A stretch of 64,000 bases of DNA from positions 56,514,619 through 56,578,618 of the forward strand of contig CP154955.1 in the NCBI GenBank assembly GCA_039621445.1, given 5' to 3'. This stretch comes from Euglena gracilis (Eukaryota; Euglenida; Euglenophyceae; Euglenales). Below the pieces are notes generated by a model. That model was not told where the DNA came from and made no database searches. It worked only from the letters and a program-made list of their open reading frames with translations. A program made the translations under genes and the position numbers. Positions 1-12,106 of this stretch are shown piece after piece (the stretch's first letter is position 1; the number at the start of each line of letters is the position of its first letter).

Positions 1-1080
1 CTCAGCAAAACAGGTTTTGGGGGGGGGGTTGCGACTGTGACTGTGGCTGTGACTGAAATTTAAAACTAACATGCATGAGATGATGATTTAAAAAGCAGAC
101 AAAATGGGAGTCAGCATCCCAGACCCCCCCCTTTCCTCCCCCCCCCCACCCCCTCCCCCACTCTCCAATAGCAAAGTCCCACTGTGTGTGCAAGGCAAGG
201 CTTCCACGGGTAAGCGCTGATGCGCATAGGTGAACGTTGTTGCCCACAGGTAAACACTGTTGCGGACAGGTTGACACCCTTGCCTAAGGGAAAATGCCGT
301 CGTGTATAGGTAAACGCTGTTGCGCATGGCAAATGCTGTTGTGCACGGACAAACACAGGCGTGAAAATATTTTTTATTCCATTTTACATGCCGCATAGAA
401 GTTTGCCTTGCTGGCTTTTGTTGTCTTGCTTGTCGATGGGCACTTCTCTGCGGAACATTGTGACTTCGAGACAGGTCATGACGGCTCACAAGCAGTTTGG
501 AATCCTGACTTTTTGCTCTGCAGTCTCCGCACGTTCTCCGCACGTTCTCCGCAGAGACTGCGCAAAACGTGATTACTGGAGGCTCCGCACAGCCAGATGA
601 CGTGGAGCCTCGTGGAGCCTGATTGGCTCGAGGATCCGCCAAGACTCTGTGAAGTCTCCTTCAGTCTGCGCTGTGCAGCATACACTCGCTGCTTTTGGCT
701 CTCTTTTTGCCTCCGGCGTGTGAGTCCACTCATTAAAAAAAAAAAACAACATCGCATCCGGAAAAAATCAAATTTGATCGGGGGGTTGGTTGTTGGACGA
801 GCCCGGCTGCGGACATGGGAGGAGGGAGATAGTGGCCCAGGCGGTTGCAGGGTCTGTAAATCACTGCAAACCCTGACTCGAAAATAATACTCAATGATAT
901 TTTGTGGGAAACGTGAAGGTGTCTGGCATGAGCTTCACGATGGAGAAGATGTGACGGTTTGTCGCTGGGTATGAAACGCTGCAGAGTGATTCATACCCCC
1001 CGAGTGTATATCAACATTTTCATGCATCCCGGCAAAAGGGGTATTCCCGCTGCGAGCAGCCATTCTGGGGACGCCGCCTA
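1..1080. other. Unassigned non-coding stretch
   Basis: No exon with convincing codon pattern and splice signals was seen on either strand. The stretch holds a G-run near the start, a C-rich run at about 126-165, a degenerate tandem repeat at 183-355, and a small inverted repeat near 515-560 built from repeated CGTTCTCCGCA units. Short open frames here look like chance. Confidence 0.5.
183..355. repeat. Degenerate ~26-bp tandem repeat
   Basis: About six imperfect copies of a unit resembling GGTAAACGCTGTTGCGCA follow one another. Copies differ at several positions and one has lost part of the unit. No coding sense is apparent. Confidence 0.6.
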
Positions 1081-1124
1081 CTCAGCGTGTTCTGGGGACG
1101 AATGGGGCCGGGGAGGCCGCGTAC

Positions 1125-1268
1125 CGGGTTGAGGCTTGGGGGCCCGCCGCGGCCACTTGGAGGAGTCGTGGGTGGCGCCGCACTTGCAGCAGAATTTCAC
1201 GGCCTCGTCCAGCACCGTGCCGCAGCCGCACACCGGGATGTGGTCGTCGAACCACACCTTGCCCCGCC
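1125..1268 (-). CDS. Candidate exon: zinc-ribbon segment
   Basis: A 144-nt minus-strand island bounded by a 3' splice site (CGCAG, intron side at 1269-1270) and a 5' splice site (CCCG/GTACGC, 1124-1121). One frame reads through it and contains [19 protein letters not shown]. This closely follows the zinc-ribbon pattern of a CxCG knuckle, an acidic spacer, then FCxxCG. A K/R/P-rich tail follows. It begins with two bases and ends with one base of split codons, so it would be internal. The 3' flank is the (GCGT)n/(GT)n microsatellite, so its upstream intron would contain that repeat. The gene it belongs to is not recognised; a metal-binding ribbon in a larger protein is the most that can be said. 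Confidence 0.5.
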
Positions 1269-1271
1269 CTG

Positions 1272-1304
1272 CGAGTGTGCGCGTGCGTGCGTGCGTGCGT
1301 GCGC

Positions 1305-1391
<87 letters not shown>

Positions 1392-1483
1392 TGGGTGTGT
1401 GGGTGGGTGGGTGGGTGGGTGGGGGGGGAGGTGCGGGTGGGGCGGCGGGCGGGCGGGGTGGGTGGGTGGGGGGGTGGGCGGGG

Positions 1484-1532
<49 letters not shown>

Positions 1533-1560
1533 TGCGTGCATGCGTGCGTGCGTGCGTGCG

Positions 1561-1608
<48 letters not shown>

Positions 1609-1668
1609 GGTGGGGGGGTGGGTGGGTGGGTGGGTGGGTGGGTGGGTGGGGGTGTGTGTGTTGCGTGT
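1272..1668. repeat. Compound microsatellite (GCGT)n/(GGGT)n/(GT)n
   Basis: Almost 400 bp of alternating GCGT, GGGT and GT blocks with G-runs. Long open frames of Cys/Val/Arg or His/Thr/Pro across it are artefacts of the repeat. Confidence 0.97.
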
Positions 1669-2832
1669 GTGAAAACAGGGTAAACCAAGACAACAAATTC
1701 ACATTATGGCGTTATTCCTTTTCAATTATTGAAATTCCGGTTCAATTTCGGGTTCTGTTTCGAGAAGATATGGCAAAAATGTGTTCGCATCGACACTCTC
1801 CCATAGACAAGCACATTTGCACAGGTCTGCACACTTTCCTCTCATTGTACCCACCACAGAGTCTTCAGGCCATTGCAAGCATAGAATGTGTATTGTATTT
1901 TCCGACATAAAATGCAGATGTGTCCACATTTTGGGCTTGAGATGCAGGAAATCCCACCCACCGGAAACATACACTCTCAGTCTTCCAACAGCTGATGGTA
2001 ACGCAGGTCCTCCACAAGGTCAGGAATGCCTGCTTGCCAGGTATTCTTTTAAAGACCCCCGGGGGATCCCCCCACCCACCCAGCCCAGCGCAGGACCCCC
2101 GGGGGGTGGGTGGATGGGTCCCGGTCCAGCACTTTGCTCATCCCGGGGGGGTCCAGACCGTGACCCATCCACCCACCCACCCACCCACCACTCCCCGGGG
2201 GGGGGGGGGGGTGGTCCAAGTTTCACAAAAAAATTCCTGCTGCTGGCAAACTGGCTACTCTGGCTGCTTATCAACCTGCTTATCTGGCCCACACACCTGT
2301 CCCGCCTTGCTGGCTCGCAGTGGCCGCCATCTGAGGCCGGCTCAACCTCTGAAGAGCACTTTGTGTGCCGTGAGTTTCTGGGAAGCAACGAACCTGACAG
2401 GGGGAAGGGGGGAATGGGCCACCCAAACTGCTGCTGTTGTTGAGGTTGTTGCTGTCGGTGCATTGCATTCCCGCTCAGCGGTTTTTTTTTAAGGCCGGGG
2501 GGGAGGGGGGAGGGGGTCGGCACCCACCCCCCCCACCCCCGCGGGCGGGAGGGAGTCCTGGGGGACCCACCCACTTTTGTCCGAAAATGGCCAAAATGCT
2601 AAAAATAGCACCTTTTCAAAAATTTTCGGCACCTTCGGCGCCGAAAAAGATATACCCACCAGCCCCTGCCCCCCCCCGGGGGTGGGAGGGGGTCCAAAGG
2701 ACCCACCCACCCTACCCCCCCCCGAGGAGGGGGTCCAAGGCTTTAAAAAAAAAACCCTGTTCCCGCTGTTGCTGTTGTGCTGCTGCCCCTGCTACTGTCA
2801 TTGTCGTGGCCTGTTGTTGGTGCTTTTCAGAG
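1669..2832. other. Non-coding stretch with C/G homopolymers
   Basis: Contains C-run/G-run palindromes near 2056 and 2095, a long G-run at about 2199-2210 next to a CCAC-type repeat, and a GGCACCTTCGGCGCCG hairpin at about 2627-2643. No supported gene was seen. Confidence 0.5.
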
Positions 2833-2835
2833 AGC

Positions 2836-2915
<80 letters not shown>

Positions 2916-2936
2916 CCAACAACAACAACAACAACA
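2833..2936. repeat. (CAA)n microsatellite
   Basis: About 34 CAA triplets with a single CCA interruption. Poly-Asn, Gln or Thr readings in plus frames are shadows. Confidence 0.97.
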
Positions 2937-3130
2937 GTGTGCGCACATGAGCAAACACACGGACACGAAAGGACGTTGCTTGACTTGAGGGAAAAAACGC
3001 AAAGAGCAGAAGAAGGGGCAAATGCACCTGGGAGGAGGGTTGCTCTTTCGCACCATACCTGTCCCTGTTTTTCGCCTCTGGCCCTTTTTGTCTGCGTACG
3101 TGGAGGTGGCCGGAGCCTGGCGGGTCTTAC

Positions 3131-3176
3131 CTTGTTCACTGCGCCGGCCACCAATGCCCGCCAGGCGCATACTCCA
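3131..3176 (-). CDS. Weak candidate exon with strong donor site
   Basis: The minus strand has a textbook 5' splice site, AACAAG/GTAAGAC (intron from 3130 down). Upstream is a branch-like CTAAC and an AAAG that could be the acceptor at 3177-3178. One frame gives VCAWRALVAGAVNK before the donor. At 46 nt it is too short for a family call. If real, it would lie upstream of the zinc-ribbon exon at 1125-1268 on the same strand. Confidence 0.28.
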
Positions 3177-3179
3177 CTT

Positions 3180-6100
3180 TAGTTAGGGAGGGTCCCCCCC
3201 GCCTGCCCATAACACCCACTCCCCAGGGGGTGTGAACTTTTTGAGTGCCACCCCTTTTTCCCCCTTTTTCTGTTTATGCCAGCTGACTTCGCTAGCAAAA
3301 TGGCTAGCCAGTGGACACCCCCCCCCCGGGGGAGTCCTTAAGCAATGGCCTGATGGACTAATGGAGAGTTCAAGGGGTTGTCTGGGTGATGCAAAGTCAG
3401 AAAAGGTTGGTGATCGTTGGTGATTGGGGGGGGAGCGATTTCCACCCAGGTTTCTTTAAAAGACCCCCTCCCTGGGGGGGCGATGCGCGCCGAGGCGGAA
3501 ATGCAGTTTTTAATGTGTTTTTGACTTCGTTTCAAAAAATCCCCAAAATGTCCCAAAACCAACATTTTTGGCAAGCTTTAGGGGTCCCAAAAATTTTGCC
3601 TGCTTTGTGCCAGTCACTGGAATTTTTTTCCACTAGCCAGCCCTGCTGACGGACCCCCCCCCCCGGGGGACACAACACTAACCAAAATTTGGACGAGCTG
3701 CAGTTCCGCTGCCCCCCCCCCCCAGGGGGTACTGCGAACCCTTGAGCAATGGCCTGCTCTCCATTTTTGGTATGGTTACTTCTGGTTCGGCGCAAATTTT
3801 TACACGTGAAGCCTTTCCTTCTGTGTCTGGTGGACAAAATGGATCTCAGGAGATGAAGCAGTGCCACCTACCAAACCCCAAAAAGACGGAGAACGAAAAT
3901 CAGCTCCTCGAGGAGCATACGCGGAGGCTCAATTACCCGAACTCATGAATTCTCGAGGCACAAATTGTCAAGACCAATTCTGAGAGCCGTTTCTTACTCA
4001 ATAGCCATATTGCAGCCGAAACGTTGGAAAACAGGGGGGGACACCAATACACCCCCTGCCACGGTGCCGGTGCATCATAATATCTGAGCCCTGCCCTGGT
4101 CACAACTTGTCACCTGCTCCACGCAACCTGCTTCCGGGCGGTCCTTAACAAAAAAAACCCTCCCACCCGAGCACGTTCCATGAAAACTCCACAGGAAAAA
4201 AATGGTACAAAAAATGGCCAAACCCTGGCAAAAAAAAAACAGGTCGACGTCGGGGGGGGAAATGACTTCTGGCATCCTTACACCATCACCCATCACCCAA
4301 AGCGTCAAGGAATGCATTTTTTGACGCGTTCTTGGCCCCGTTGGATCCACGGATTGGCCATTGGCCATCCCTAAGGCATAACCTTGAGGGGGGGAAACCA
4401 TCTCTTGTGGACTGCCGGGGGGGGGGGGATATGAAATCGCCCTGAGAGCAGAAATGAATTATCAGTGTTTTTCAATTGCAGTGAGTGGGGAAATGAGGGC
4501 GTCAACATGTCATGGTGTTGGGGGTGTGCAGGCAGCAGCGAGGACAGGACTGCGAGGGCAGGAAGGGGTTGGCGCGGGTATCGTATAGACGTCCGGGCGG
4601 GCGGGACACCCGGGGCCAGCGGCCTGCACCCGGGGGCCCCGCCAGGGACTGTATGGGAACGCCTCGACGGGAGGGCAGGGTTTCTGACCGTCACCGCCAG
4701 TCTGGATTTGACCAACTAACCCGGGGGGGGGGCACACCCAAAACATCAGCCACACTGGGTTCACCCTGGTGGGGTGGGGCGCCCCGCTTAGCGACCACAA
4801 GGGGGGGGGGGTCCAGCTCAGCGGTTGGAAATTTTGGGCTGGGTGGAAAAGAGGCCAGCTGGCTGACCCCTCCCCTACCGGTTCCATGGACGGAAATGGA
4901 CTGCAAAAGCGCCCAACTGGCAGTTAAAAGTCGATTTTTTTGCTCTGCCTGGCCAGCCCAGCTTCGACCCATTTTTGGCCATATTTGGCCCTTTTGACCA
5001 TTTTTTTGCCCTTTTTTTTATCCATTTTTTACCCATTTTGGTCCACTTTTTCCATGTTTGGCCCATCTTTGCACCTCCAAAAGAAAAATACACTGCCCAG
5101 CCGCCTTTCAGGTGGCTGAAAAATAAATAAAACTCGTGAATGGGGAGGGGGAGGGGGTCTAAGGATGGAAAAAGGCTGGACCGCCCCCCCCCCCCCGGGG
5201 GGGGGGATGGGTCGCCCTTCGGCTCAAGGGACGCCCTGGCCGGGACCCAGCTGGGAACTGAACCACAACCCAGTTTCAGAGCATCCTCAACCACAAGGCG
5301 GGGGAGCCCAATCCATACCATTGCTTCCTGACCCCCCCCAGGGGAGGGGGGTCACTTTCCACTTTCAAAAACCAGTCACCCACCTCCTACCCCCCCCCCG
5401 TAGAGGTGGGGGGTGGGGGGGTAGGGGTTCATTCACTTTGGCTACTTGGCCAAAAATGGCTCAAAATCAATGGACTTTGGCCCCAAAACCCCAAGAGTGT
5501 TTCCGGTGCCTCCGGCGCCGGGTGGCCACTTTCAGTCGCTCCTGGCCGACCCCCCCCCTGGGGAGGTCTGGATCCAAAAGCCAGTCAGCCACTCCGAAAA
5601 AACCAGTCAGTCACCCCAGGAGGGGGGGGGGGGTCAGACACACCGTAAGCAATGGTACGGCCCCGTCTGGCATTGCGGATGGCCAAAGCTTTTGCTGACG
5701 GCGCGCTGAAGAGGGCACTGCTTTGAATCAGAAACCGTTGCTCAAAAAAAAAACAAACAGCGGAGAACAGAAAAGGTTCAAGCTGTCAGGAAAAAAAAAC
5801 TTAGAGTTACCCTATGTTGGGGTGGGTTCTCTGAAAGGACGAAGAGGACAGTTTTTAAGCGAGCAAAGAAATCTCGGCACCGGACACTGAAAAAAAAGAA
5901 CTTAAACAAATCAGTTTTGTTTGGAAACTAAAAGCCCGGGGAACAATGAAAGCAAAGATTCTTCGCCTCCGTCAACCGTGCTTCCTATCAAAAAAAAAAC
6001 TTTGAAAATGGAATACGACACTGGTAACACTTACAGAGACAAATCTGCTTGGCGAAAATCAGGAAGTCCGGGATGGGAAACTGAGAAACCTCTGGGTCTC

Positions 6101-7810
6101 CCGTACATCCCTGGGCACAGGGGCACCACAGCGATGCGCCCGATCCCGCCCGGACCGATGGGGGCGAGGGAGAGAGCTCCGCCCGGCGGCCCGGTGCATT
6201 GGGATAGCGTGCGCCGGGAAGCCAGGCTTTGCCGGAGGTGTGTATGACCATGAGAACGAGGGTCTGGTTTTCTGCTGAATCAGTGAACATATTTCTTTCA
6301 TTTTTATCCGGTCAGTCTCAGCCCCCCCCCTCCCAGACCTATCGCAGTCAAAAGCCCGAAATCGTGCATTTCAGACACTCGGGACATTTCAGATACACTT
6401 GGAGAAGGTGATAGACACATGTTTTCCTTTTCGGCGCCTGGTGGCCACATTGGCCGTTTTGGCTGACCTTTTGGCTGTCGGGGGGGGGGAACACACACAA
6501 AAAAAACCCGTCAGTCAATGAGCAAACTTTGTGCGCAGGTGTGGAGGCAACGCGTAGGTACACATGCATGCCTGCCATGGCATCGCCCAAATAAAAACCC
6601 CTGAGCACGTTTTCTAAAGGACCCCGGGGGTGGGGGAAGTCCTGCGGGCCGTCTTGAAAAAAGCTGCTGGCTGGATGCCCCCCAGGGGGGGGGGTCGGGG
6701 GGGTCCAGCCGGCTGGGAGCTGGACCCGGTAGATACCCCCCCCAAAAAATGCCCCAAAAAAGCCCAAATCCAGCTGGGTTGCCATTTTCAGTCAAAAGTG
6801 GGAGGAGAAAACCCAAAAACCTCCGAAAAAGGCCTTTTTTTTGCCATTTTGACCCCTTTTTCCAAAACTTTCGGCGCCAAGCGCCGAGAATTTCTTGGGT
6901 CCAGCCCGGCTTCGGCGTGCTGGCCCAAACTTTATTTCAGCGGACCCCCCCCGGGGGGGGGGGGGGGCCGCAGCCCGGCTGGGAGGTGCTGGCTTGAAGA
7001 AAAAAAAACTGGCTGGCTGGACCCCCAACCGGGGGGGGGGGGTCCCCTTTGGCTTAAGGGGACCCCTGTTCCTGCGGCGCCGAAGGAAAATTCTAACATC
7101 AAAATCGGCGCCCCCGAATGACGGGAAGGGGTGAGGGGATGGTTGGACACACCAGAATGGGGTGGGGAGGATCGGCCGCCCCCCATCCATCACCTCATGG
7201 GGTTTCGGGGATACAGCCCCGGGGTCCCCATTCTTTGCTAATTGATTCCAGCAAGTGTTGCGCAATAGAGGTTCTGGTGAGAAGGGCAAACTTTCAGGTC
7301 CCGTTGTATTTTCAGGTAGAAACATACGTTCGAATGACTTTGATGTGGTGGGAACAACCTGATTCCCACATTCCCCCTGATCCATGGTGCACACACCATT
7401 GACATCGGGTCATTTGCGGGGATTGTCAATGAAATGGGGACCAGAGTTCATTTTTCCGGCAGAGCAACCAGTTGAACAAAAACGCACCCCCTGCAGGCAC
7501 GGCTGTGGTGTAATATCTGCAGGTTTGACTTATTTTCTTGTGTGCATACAGGTTACATTATATTCACAGATGGGATGGGAGAGGGCAAAGTGAGCGGCTT
7601 TCGGCCCGGTCAAAAAAAAAATCGAAATTTGCCCCAAAAACAACCCAGATTTTTGGGCACTCTTTAGGCACAAAAACTGTCAGGGAAAATGAGGAAAAAA
7701 TAAGTACTAAATACGGACAACAAAAGTATTTCAACTGAAGGAATCATCGGCAAAGCCCAATTGGGGGGCACAGGGTGAATAGATTAATGACGTCACCAGA
7801 TTTCTCTGGC
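3180..7810. other. Repeat-derived non-coding stretch
   Basis: A mosaic of diverged repeat fragments. It has many C-run/G-run palindromes (about 3319, 3655, 3712, 5186, 6946), GGCGCC-type hairpins with a TTCG or AAG loop near 6872 and 7074, repeated CTGGCTGGACCCCC modules near 6660 and 7010, and A/T homopolymers. GC-rich islands at 4500-4700 and 6100-6245 were read in all frames; neither gave a convincing exon. No RNA gene was seen. Confidence 0.5.
4133..4390. mobile_element. Partial copy of the CAGGGCGGTCC element
   Basis: Shares scattered blocks with the complete copies at 10630-10951 and 14672-14983. These include GGGCGGTCCTTAA at its left end, an AGCACGTTCC / ATGAAAA block, GGTCGACGTCGGGGGGG, and TTCTGGCATCCTT. 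The right inverted-repeat end is not recognisable, so this copy is truncated or decayed. Confidence 0.5.
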
Positions 7811-7813
7811 GAC

Positions 7814-7881
7814 CTCTGTGGCAGGCTGGGCCGTCGCCACGGAATCGCGGGTGGCGCGGCCGACGGCACGCACTGTTCCCT
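7814..7881 (-). CDS. Weak candidate exon
   Basis: A minus-strand 68-nt block begins after a good acceptor (TTCATTTCAG) and ends at ACAGAG/GTCGCC. All three frames are open; the most protein-like reads [22 protein letters not shown]. No family is recognised. The acceptor is the stronger half of the evidence. Confidence 0.28.
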
Positions 7882-7941
7882 CTGAAATGAATGTGTGTGC
7901 GGTTTTTCGGGAGGGGATGGGAGAGGCGGAGGGGAGGGAGG

Positions 7942-7942
<1 letters not shown>

Positions 7943-7981
<39 letters not shown>

Positions 7982-7991
7982 CTGTTGTGTG

Positions 7992-8026
<35 letters not shown>

Positions 8027-8047
8027 CGCGCGTGTGTATGTGTGCGT

Positions 8048-8093
<46 letters not shown>

Positions 8094-8108
8094 GTGCGTG
8101 TGTGCGTG
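7943..8108. repeat. Poly-G tract followed by (GT)n/(GC)n
   Basis: A run of 38 consecutive G is followed by TCTGTTGTG and about 120 bp of GT with a GC-rich core. The poly-G run has strong G-quadruplex potential and is a likely site of assembly or sequencing error. Confidence 0.97.
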
Positions 8109-8336
8109 GATGGATGGGGGCGCAGAATGGGGTACAATGTATGAAGCTTTGGCAAAAGGTCAGGTTGGAACTGCCGGAGAGGTCCGCCATGGGTGTGCCT
8201 TAGGGCGCACACGATGTGCGCTCAGCGGAACTTGAGGATGAGCTGCAGGCAGGAGGAAAGGGTGAAAAGTGAGGGCTGAGAAGCACATACGAACATCACA
8301 TACAGCACACAACGAACAGCACAACATAATGTGCGC

Positions 8337-8430
8337 ACACAACACAACACAACACAGCACAACACAACACAACACAACACAACACAACACAACACAACAC
8401 AACACAACACAACACAGCACAGCACAACGC
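8337..8430. repeat. (AACAC)n pentanucleotide microsatellite
   Basis: About 18 copies of AACAC with occasional A-to-G changes giving AGCAC. The open frames across it are periodic and non-coding. Confidence 0.95.
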
Positions 8431-9539
8431 ATCACAAGCACGCACGTAACATTCAAACAGATGTGGAACACGAAGACATGTCGAAAATAAAGCATGGTTA
8501 ATCCCTATCTCAGGGTGAGCGGAAATCCATACAGATAAATCCAGAAAACATACAGTTGCACAGTTGCACAGTCACTTCAATAATTCAGGTCCTCGATGAA
8601 ATTTTTCAGATTCCCCACACCTCTTCCATTTTAACGACATATATTCCCATTCCGCTGGCAATAAACAACGCATCATCGCATTGCTTTGCCACACAACATG
8701 ACAATCATACACACACATCGCAATACACAACACAGACAAATACAGTGCTACGCAAAGTAAACAGGCATCTTTGAGGCGCCGTTAGAAGCCTTTAAAAACC
8801 CCTTTTAAAACCCCTTAAAAATACCTTTAAAAAACCTGAAAATTCCTTTAAAAACCTTAAACCCATGAGGAAAAAATTTCTCACACAAAACTTGTTTCCA
8901 ACTGAGCAAAAAAGCCTCGACAAAAACAAGCCAAATCCAGGAGAAATATCATTTCTGGCATCAGTGAACCTTGTCTATCCACCCAAACTCGAATAAATAG
9001 GAATTTGGTTTTAAATCCTGGGCTTCATTTGATGCCCAGACCTTAGGTTCACTTAGTGCAGATTTGGCCCCGGGCCAGAAAAACATTTCGGCGTTTTTGG
9101 CCGATTTTGGCTGGATTATGGGTGAGTGGATGGCTGAGGGGCGTCGTGGGTGGGTGGGTTTTCGAATGAAGCTGGTGGGTTTGGGCCCGGGAAACAATGC
9201 CCCCGGCGGGGGGAGGGGGAGCGACCCATGGCACACACCCCACCCCCTGGGGGGGGGGGTCCAGAGGCCCCAAACTACCCACCCACCCACTCTTGAAACC
9301 CCACCCACCCACCCACCCACACCTGGGGGGGGGGGGCACACAGGTGTTAAATGAATATATGGCCTGGACAGCCCTTGGACCGCCCTTAGAAAAAAAAACC
9401 ATAATTTTCAAAAAAAAAACCCTGGGGAAACCCTGGAGGACGCCTCTAAAAAACGTTGGAAGTTTTTGAGAGTCCTCGCCTTTAAATGACATGCCTGGAA
9501 GCAACACACCACAGCACAAGCGCGCGGCAAAACGCACAC
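8431..9539. other. Non-coding stretch
   Basis: Includes an AT-rich block with repeated CCTTTAAAAACC units near 8780-8860 and G-run/C-run blocks at 9205-9340. No exon could be supported. Confidence 0.5.
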
Positions 9540-9668
9540 CCTGCCATCCTCGACCCGGATAGGGATGGAGACGATGATGATGCCAATGCAGAAGGCCCAC
9601 GCAGGCAGAGCAGGAGGGAACCCAAATGGTGAATCGCCCGCCTGATACGCTACGCTGGAGATCCCGCA
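9540..9668 (-). CDS. Candidate exon encoding a membrane segment
   Basis: A 129-nt (43-codon) minus-strand island lies between a strong acceptor (CTCTCATTTCAG, AG at 9670-9669) and a donor (GGCAGG/GTGTGCG). It is open in phase 0. Its second half, LPAWAFCIGIIIVSIPI, is a hydrophobic helix preceded by PFGFPP. The pattern P-x-W-A-x2-I-G...S-I-x-I-P resembles the last transmembrane helices of sodium:neurotransmitter symporters (SLC6/SNF). That likeness is suggestive only. Flanking sequence on both sides is repeat-rich, so its introns would be about 1 kb or longer. The other exons of this gene are not established. Confidence 0.48.
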
Positions 9669-10629
9669 CTGAAATGAGAGGAGCACAAACAGGTTAATGT
9701 GAGTACAAATAAAAACGGCGGGAAAAAAATGCACAAAGTTTTGATTTCGGAAAAGTCAAAGATGGGCGAATTCTGCGATGAAATCATAAGTTAGTGCCCC
9801 TGTGATCGTTGAGTCAATGGCCATGTTCAGTGTGTTTACGAAATCCACAGGGGACTGTGCCAGTGCTCAGGAGCAAATCAACCGAAAAGCTCAACAAAAT
9901 CATCATCAAAAAAAAACTTACCATCCCATATGTATGGCCTCCCTGCCCCAACCCAAATAACAGGGCGGGTGCCCTTGTGTTGGACCGACGCTTCCAAGCC
10001 GGGGGGGGGGGAACATTTGACCCAACCCTTGTAGCGAACATTGCAAGCCTTTCGGACAAACCAAGCCAAAGGCTTTTTGTGAGGGAAAAGGTCAGGGGGG
10101 AAGACTTTGGGGATGGAATCCCTTCCACTGAAATTCATGAAAACATTAAATTTCCTGAAAATTCATGAAAATTCATGGAAAATTTTGCATTATAAGGCAG
10201 GTTAGCAACCATTACCTGTCTGTCTCCTCTATTGAATGGTTGTTGGTTTTCAAGGTGGACGATAGCTCAGATGGGGGGGGGGGGGGGTGGAGATGGCCTG
10301 AGTTACTCCTTGGGGGTGTCAATGCTCCCCATTGCAAAGACACTGTTTTGACCTTCTGGATACTGTGTGCCCTGAACTACCCGAGGGAGAAAGAATGATG
10401 TATCCCCTGCCCCTTTGGTGCATATGAACAGGGAGACCGACACCGACCAGGGGGGGGGAACACAACAGATTTTGGGTATTGTACCAAAGTCGTTGTCTGC
10501 TGGAATCATTTTCACCCAGTCTGAGAAATTCATGCATCAAATAATAGTAGTGAGGAAAATTCTGAAAATAAAACAGCAAACAGAATGAAAAAGAAAAAAT
10601 TGCACACGGAAAAATCATCATGGTCACAC

Positions 10630-10951
10630 CAGGGCGGTCCTCAATGGAAAAAGGAAACTTCCAGTCCCAGCACATTTTAATGAAAAATTTAATGAAAAAA
10701 ATTAATAAAAAAATGGACAAAAAATGGCCATATTTTGGCAAAATGGGTCGACATCGGGGGGGAAAAGGTGATTTCTGGCATCCTTGGACCATCGCCCATC
10801 CACCCAAAACGTCAAAAAACACGTTTTTCGACTTTTTGATTTTGCCCCCGTTCAATCCCTGGATCGGTTGTTGGCTGTCCCTGGCCTAAGGGCAGCCCTT
10901 AAGGAGCGGACCTTAAGGAAAAAAGCTTCCCGTCCCTTATGGACCGCCCTG
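10630..10951. mobile_element. Short hAT-like nonautonomous element, complete copy
   Basis: 322 bp with inverted ends CAGGGCGGTCC / GGACCGCCCTG. It is flanked by GGTCACAC (10622-10629) and GGTCACAT (10952-10959), an 8-bp target duplication with one mismatch. The 5'-CAGGG end and 8-bp duplication are the hAT signature. There is no coding capacity. The interior is AT-rich, with ATGGCCATATTTTGGCAAAA and GGGTCGACATCGGGG blocks shared with the other copies. Confidence 0.78.
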
Positions 10952-11035
10952 GGTCACATCAGGTGGACGGGACTCGAGGCGAAGAACACAACCGGTGGGA
11001 CCCTTTGAGCCACCCCCTCGCCACCCCCTGGCCCA

Positions 11036-11127
11036 GCCGGCCCTGCGCACGACAGACTGCGTGAAGGACCGCATCAGCCCGTCCACCAGGGCGGGCTCCA
11101 GCGTGGGCCGCAGGTTGGCGGGCAGCG
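11036..11127 (-). CDS. Weak candidate exon, acceptor unclear
   Basis: One minus-strand frame reads LPANLRPTLEPALVDGLMRSF, then TQSVVRRAG. It is protein-like and free of low-complexity sequence, with a C-rich pyrimidine tract upstream. No clean AG acceptor lies directly before it, so the boundaries are approximate. No family is recognised. Confidence 0.3.
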
Positions 11128-11209
11128 GCCGGCGGCAGGGCAAGGGGGGGGAGGGGCAGGCGGGCGGCCCTGCAGGGCGTGACGGACCTGTCCCCTGACC
11201 GGTTGGCGG

Positions 11210-11335
11210 GTCCCGGGGACCCGGACAGTTTCCTCGCGTTTCCGGGGGGGCGACCCCCCCAGGAAACTGTCACCTGACAGGTTGGCCGGTAACGGGGACC
11301 CTGACAGTTTCCCGGGCGGGACCCTGACAGGTTCT
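11210..11335. repeat. Inverted and direct repeats around CCTGACAG
   Basis: GGACAGTTTCCT and AGGAAACTGTCACC form a stem around a G-run/C-run centre. CCTGACAG then recurs three times at roughly 20-30 bp spacing. This looks like a decayed palindromic repeat. Confidence 0.5.
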
Positions 11336-11363
11336 CAGTCATGACAATTCCTGGGGGGGGGGA

Positions 11364-11520
11364 GGTAACCTCCAGGAGGGTCCTTGAACAAAAAAAAAAT
11401 CCTACACCCCAGCGCGTTCAATGAAGAATCCACAAAAAAATGGCCCTGTGTTGGCAAATGCGGGTCGACTTGGGGGAAAATGTGATTTCTGGAATCCGCA
11501 GACCAAAAAGGTCAAAAGGT
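11364..11520. mobile_element. Truncated copy of the CAGGGCGGTCC element
   Basis: Begins CAGGAGGGTCCTTGAAC. It continues with the A-run, the GCGCGTTCAATGAA block, GGGTCGACTTGGGGG and TGATTTCTGGAATCC blocks of the family, then loses similarity. Confidence 0.5.
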
Positions 11521-12106
11521 GCCAGCTTGTGTCAGTGTGTGCGGCGAGGCCAACTCCCTGTAAGACCAAGTTCGCAAGCAGGCAAACTTCATGTGGAGAG
11601 AGGCTGGCTGCCCCCACTGTTCCTGGCTGCTTCCTGGGTGTGACAGTTTCCAGTGACAGGGTGTGTATGTGTGAATTTTTTCAGCAGAAGAAAATAATCC
11701 GTCCCCGTAAACCAGATATTCCCCTCTTTCAATATAAACTCCCAAAAATAAGCCTCCTTAAAGGTTTTGATTTGTCCAGCCGGATGTAAGATGTAGAGCC
11801 CCCTGTGTGGTTCCATTCAACGCATGGTGGATATTCCTTTTTTCCCACAATTTTCCCAAGGGATCATCCATTTGGGCAATTTAGGGAAACACGGTGGCAT
11901 ACAAAAGAAATTTGGAAGAGAATCGGCAGTTGAAAACACTTGAAACAAATCAAAATTCATTTAAAATAAATGCGATCTCCTTCAAAATTAAGCCCCCACC
12001 CTCTGGGGGTGTTGAAATCAGGGGTTTGAAAACGCTGAAAAGGTTGGGAAATTGTCAGTGAAGAGCGGTTGGCGTCGGGGAAGAAAATGGGTCCAGTCAT
12101 CCTTAC

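Noticed and set aside
1082-1702. Open frames of ~200 codons on both strands (His/Thr/Pro or Cys/Val/Arg).
   Set aside because: They are translations of the GCGT/GT/GGGT microsatellite; several frames are open at once.
2712-3182. Frames with poly-Gln, poly-Asn, poly-Leu or poly-Val.
   Set aside because: Product of the (CAA)n repeat, with no coding sequence on either side.
6100-6245. GC-rich island as an exon.
   Set aside because: All frames are Pro/Gly/Arg-rich and no paired splice sites were found.
8222-8242. Possible terminal exon LILKFR-stop on the minus strand after a good CTGCAG acceptor.
   Set aside because: Only 21 nt, and no preceding exon in matching phase could be shown.
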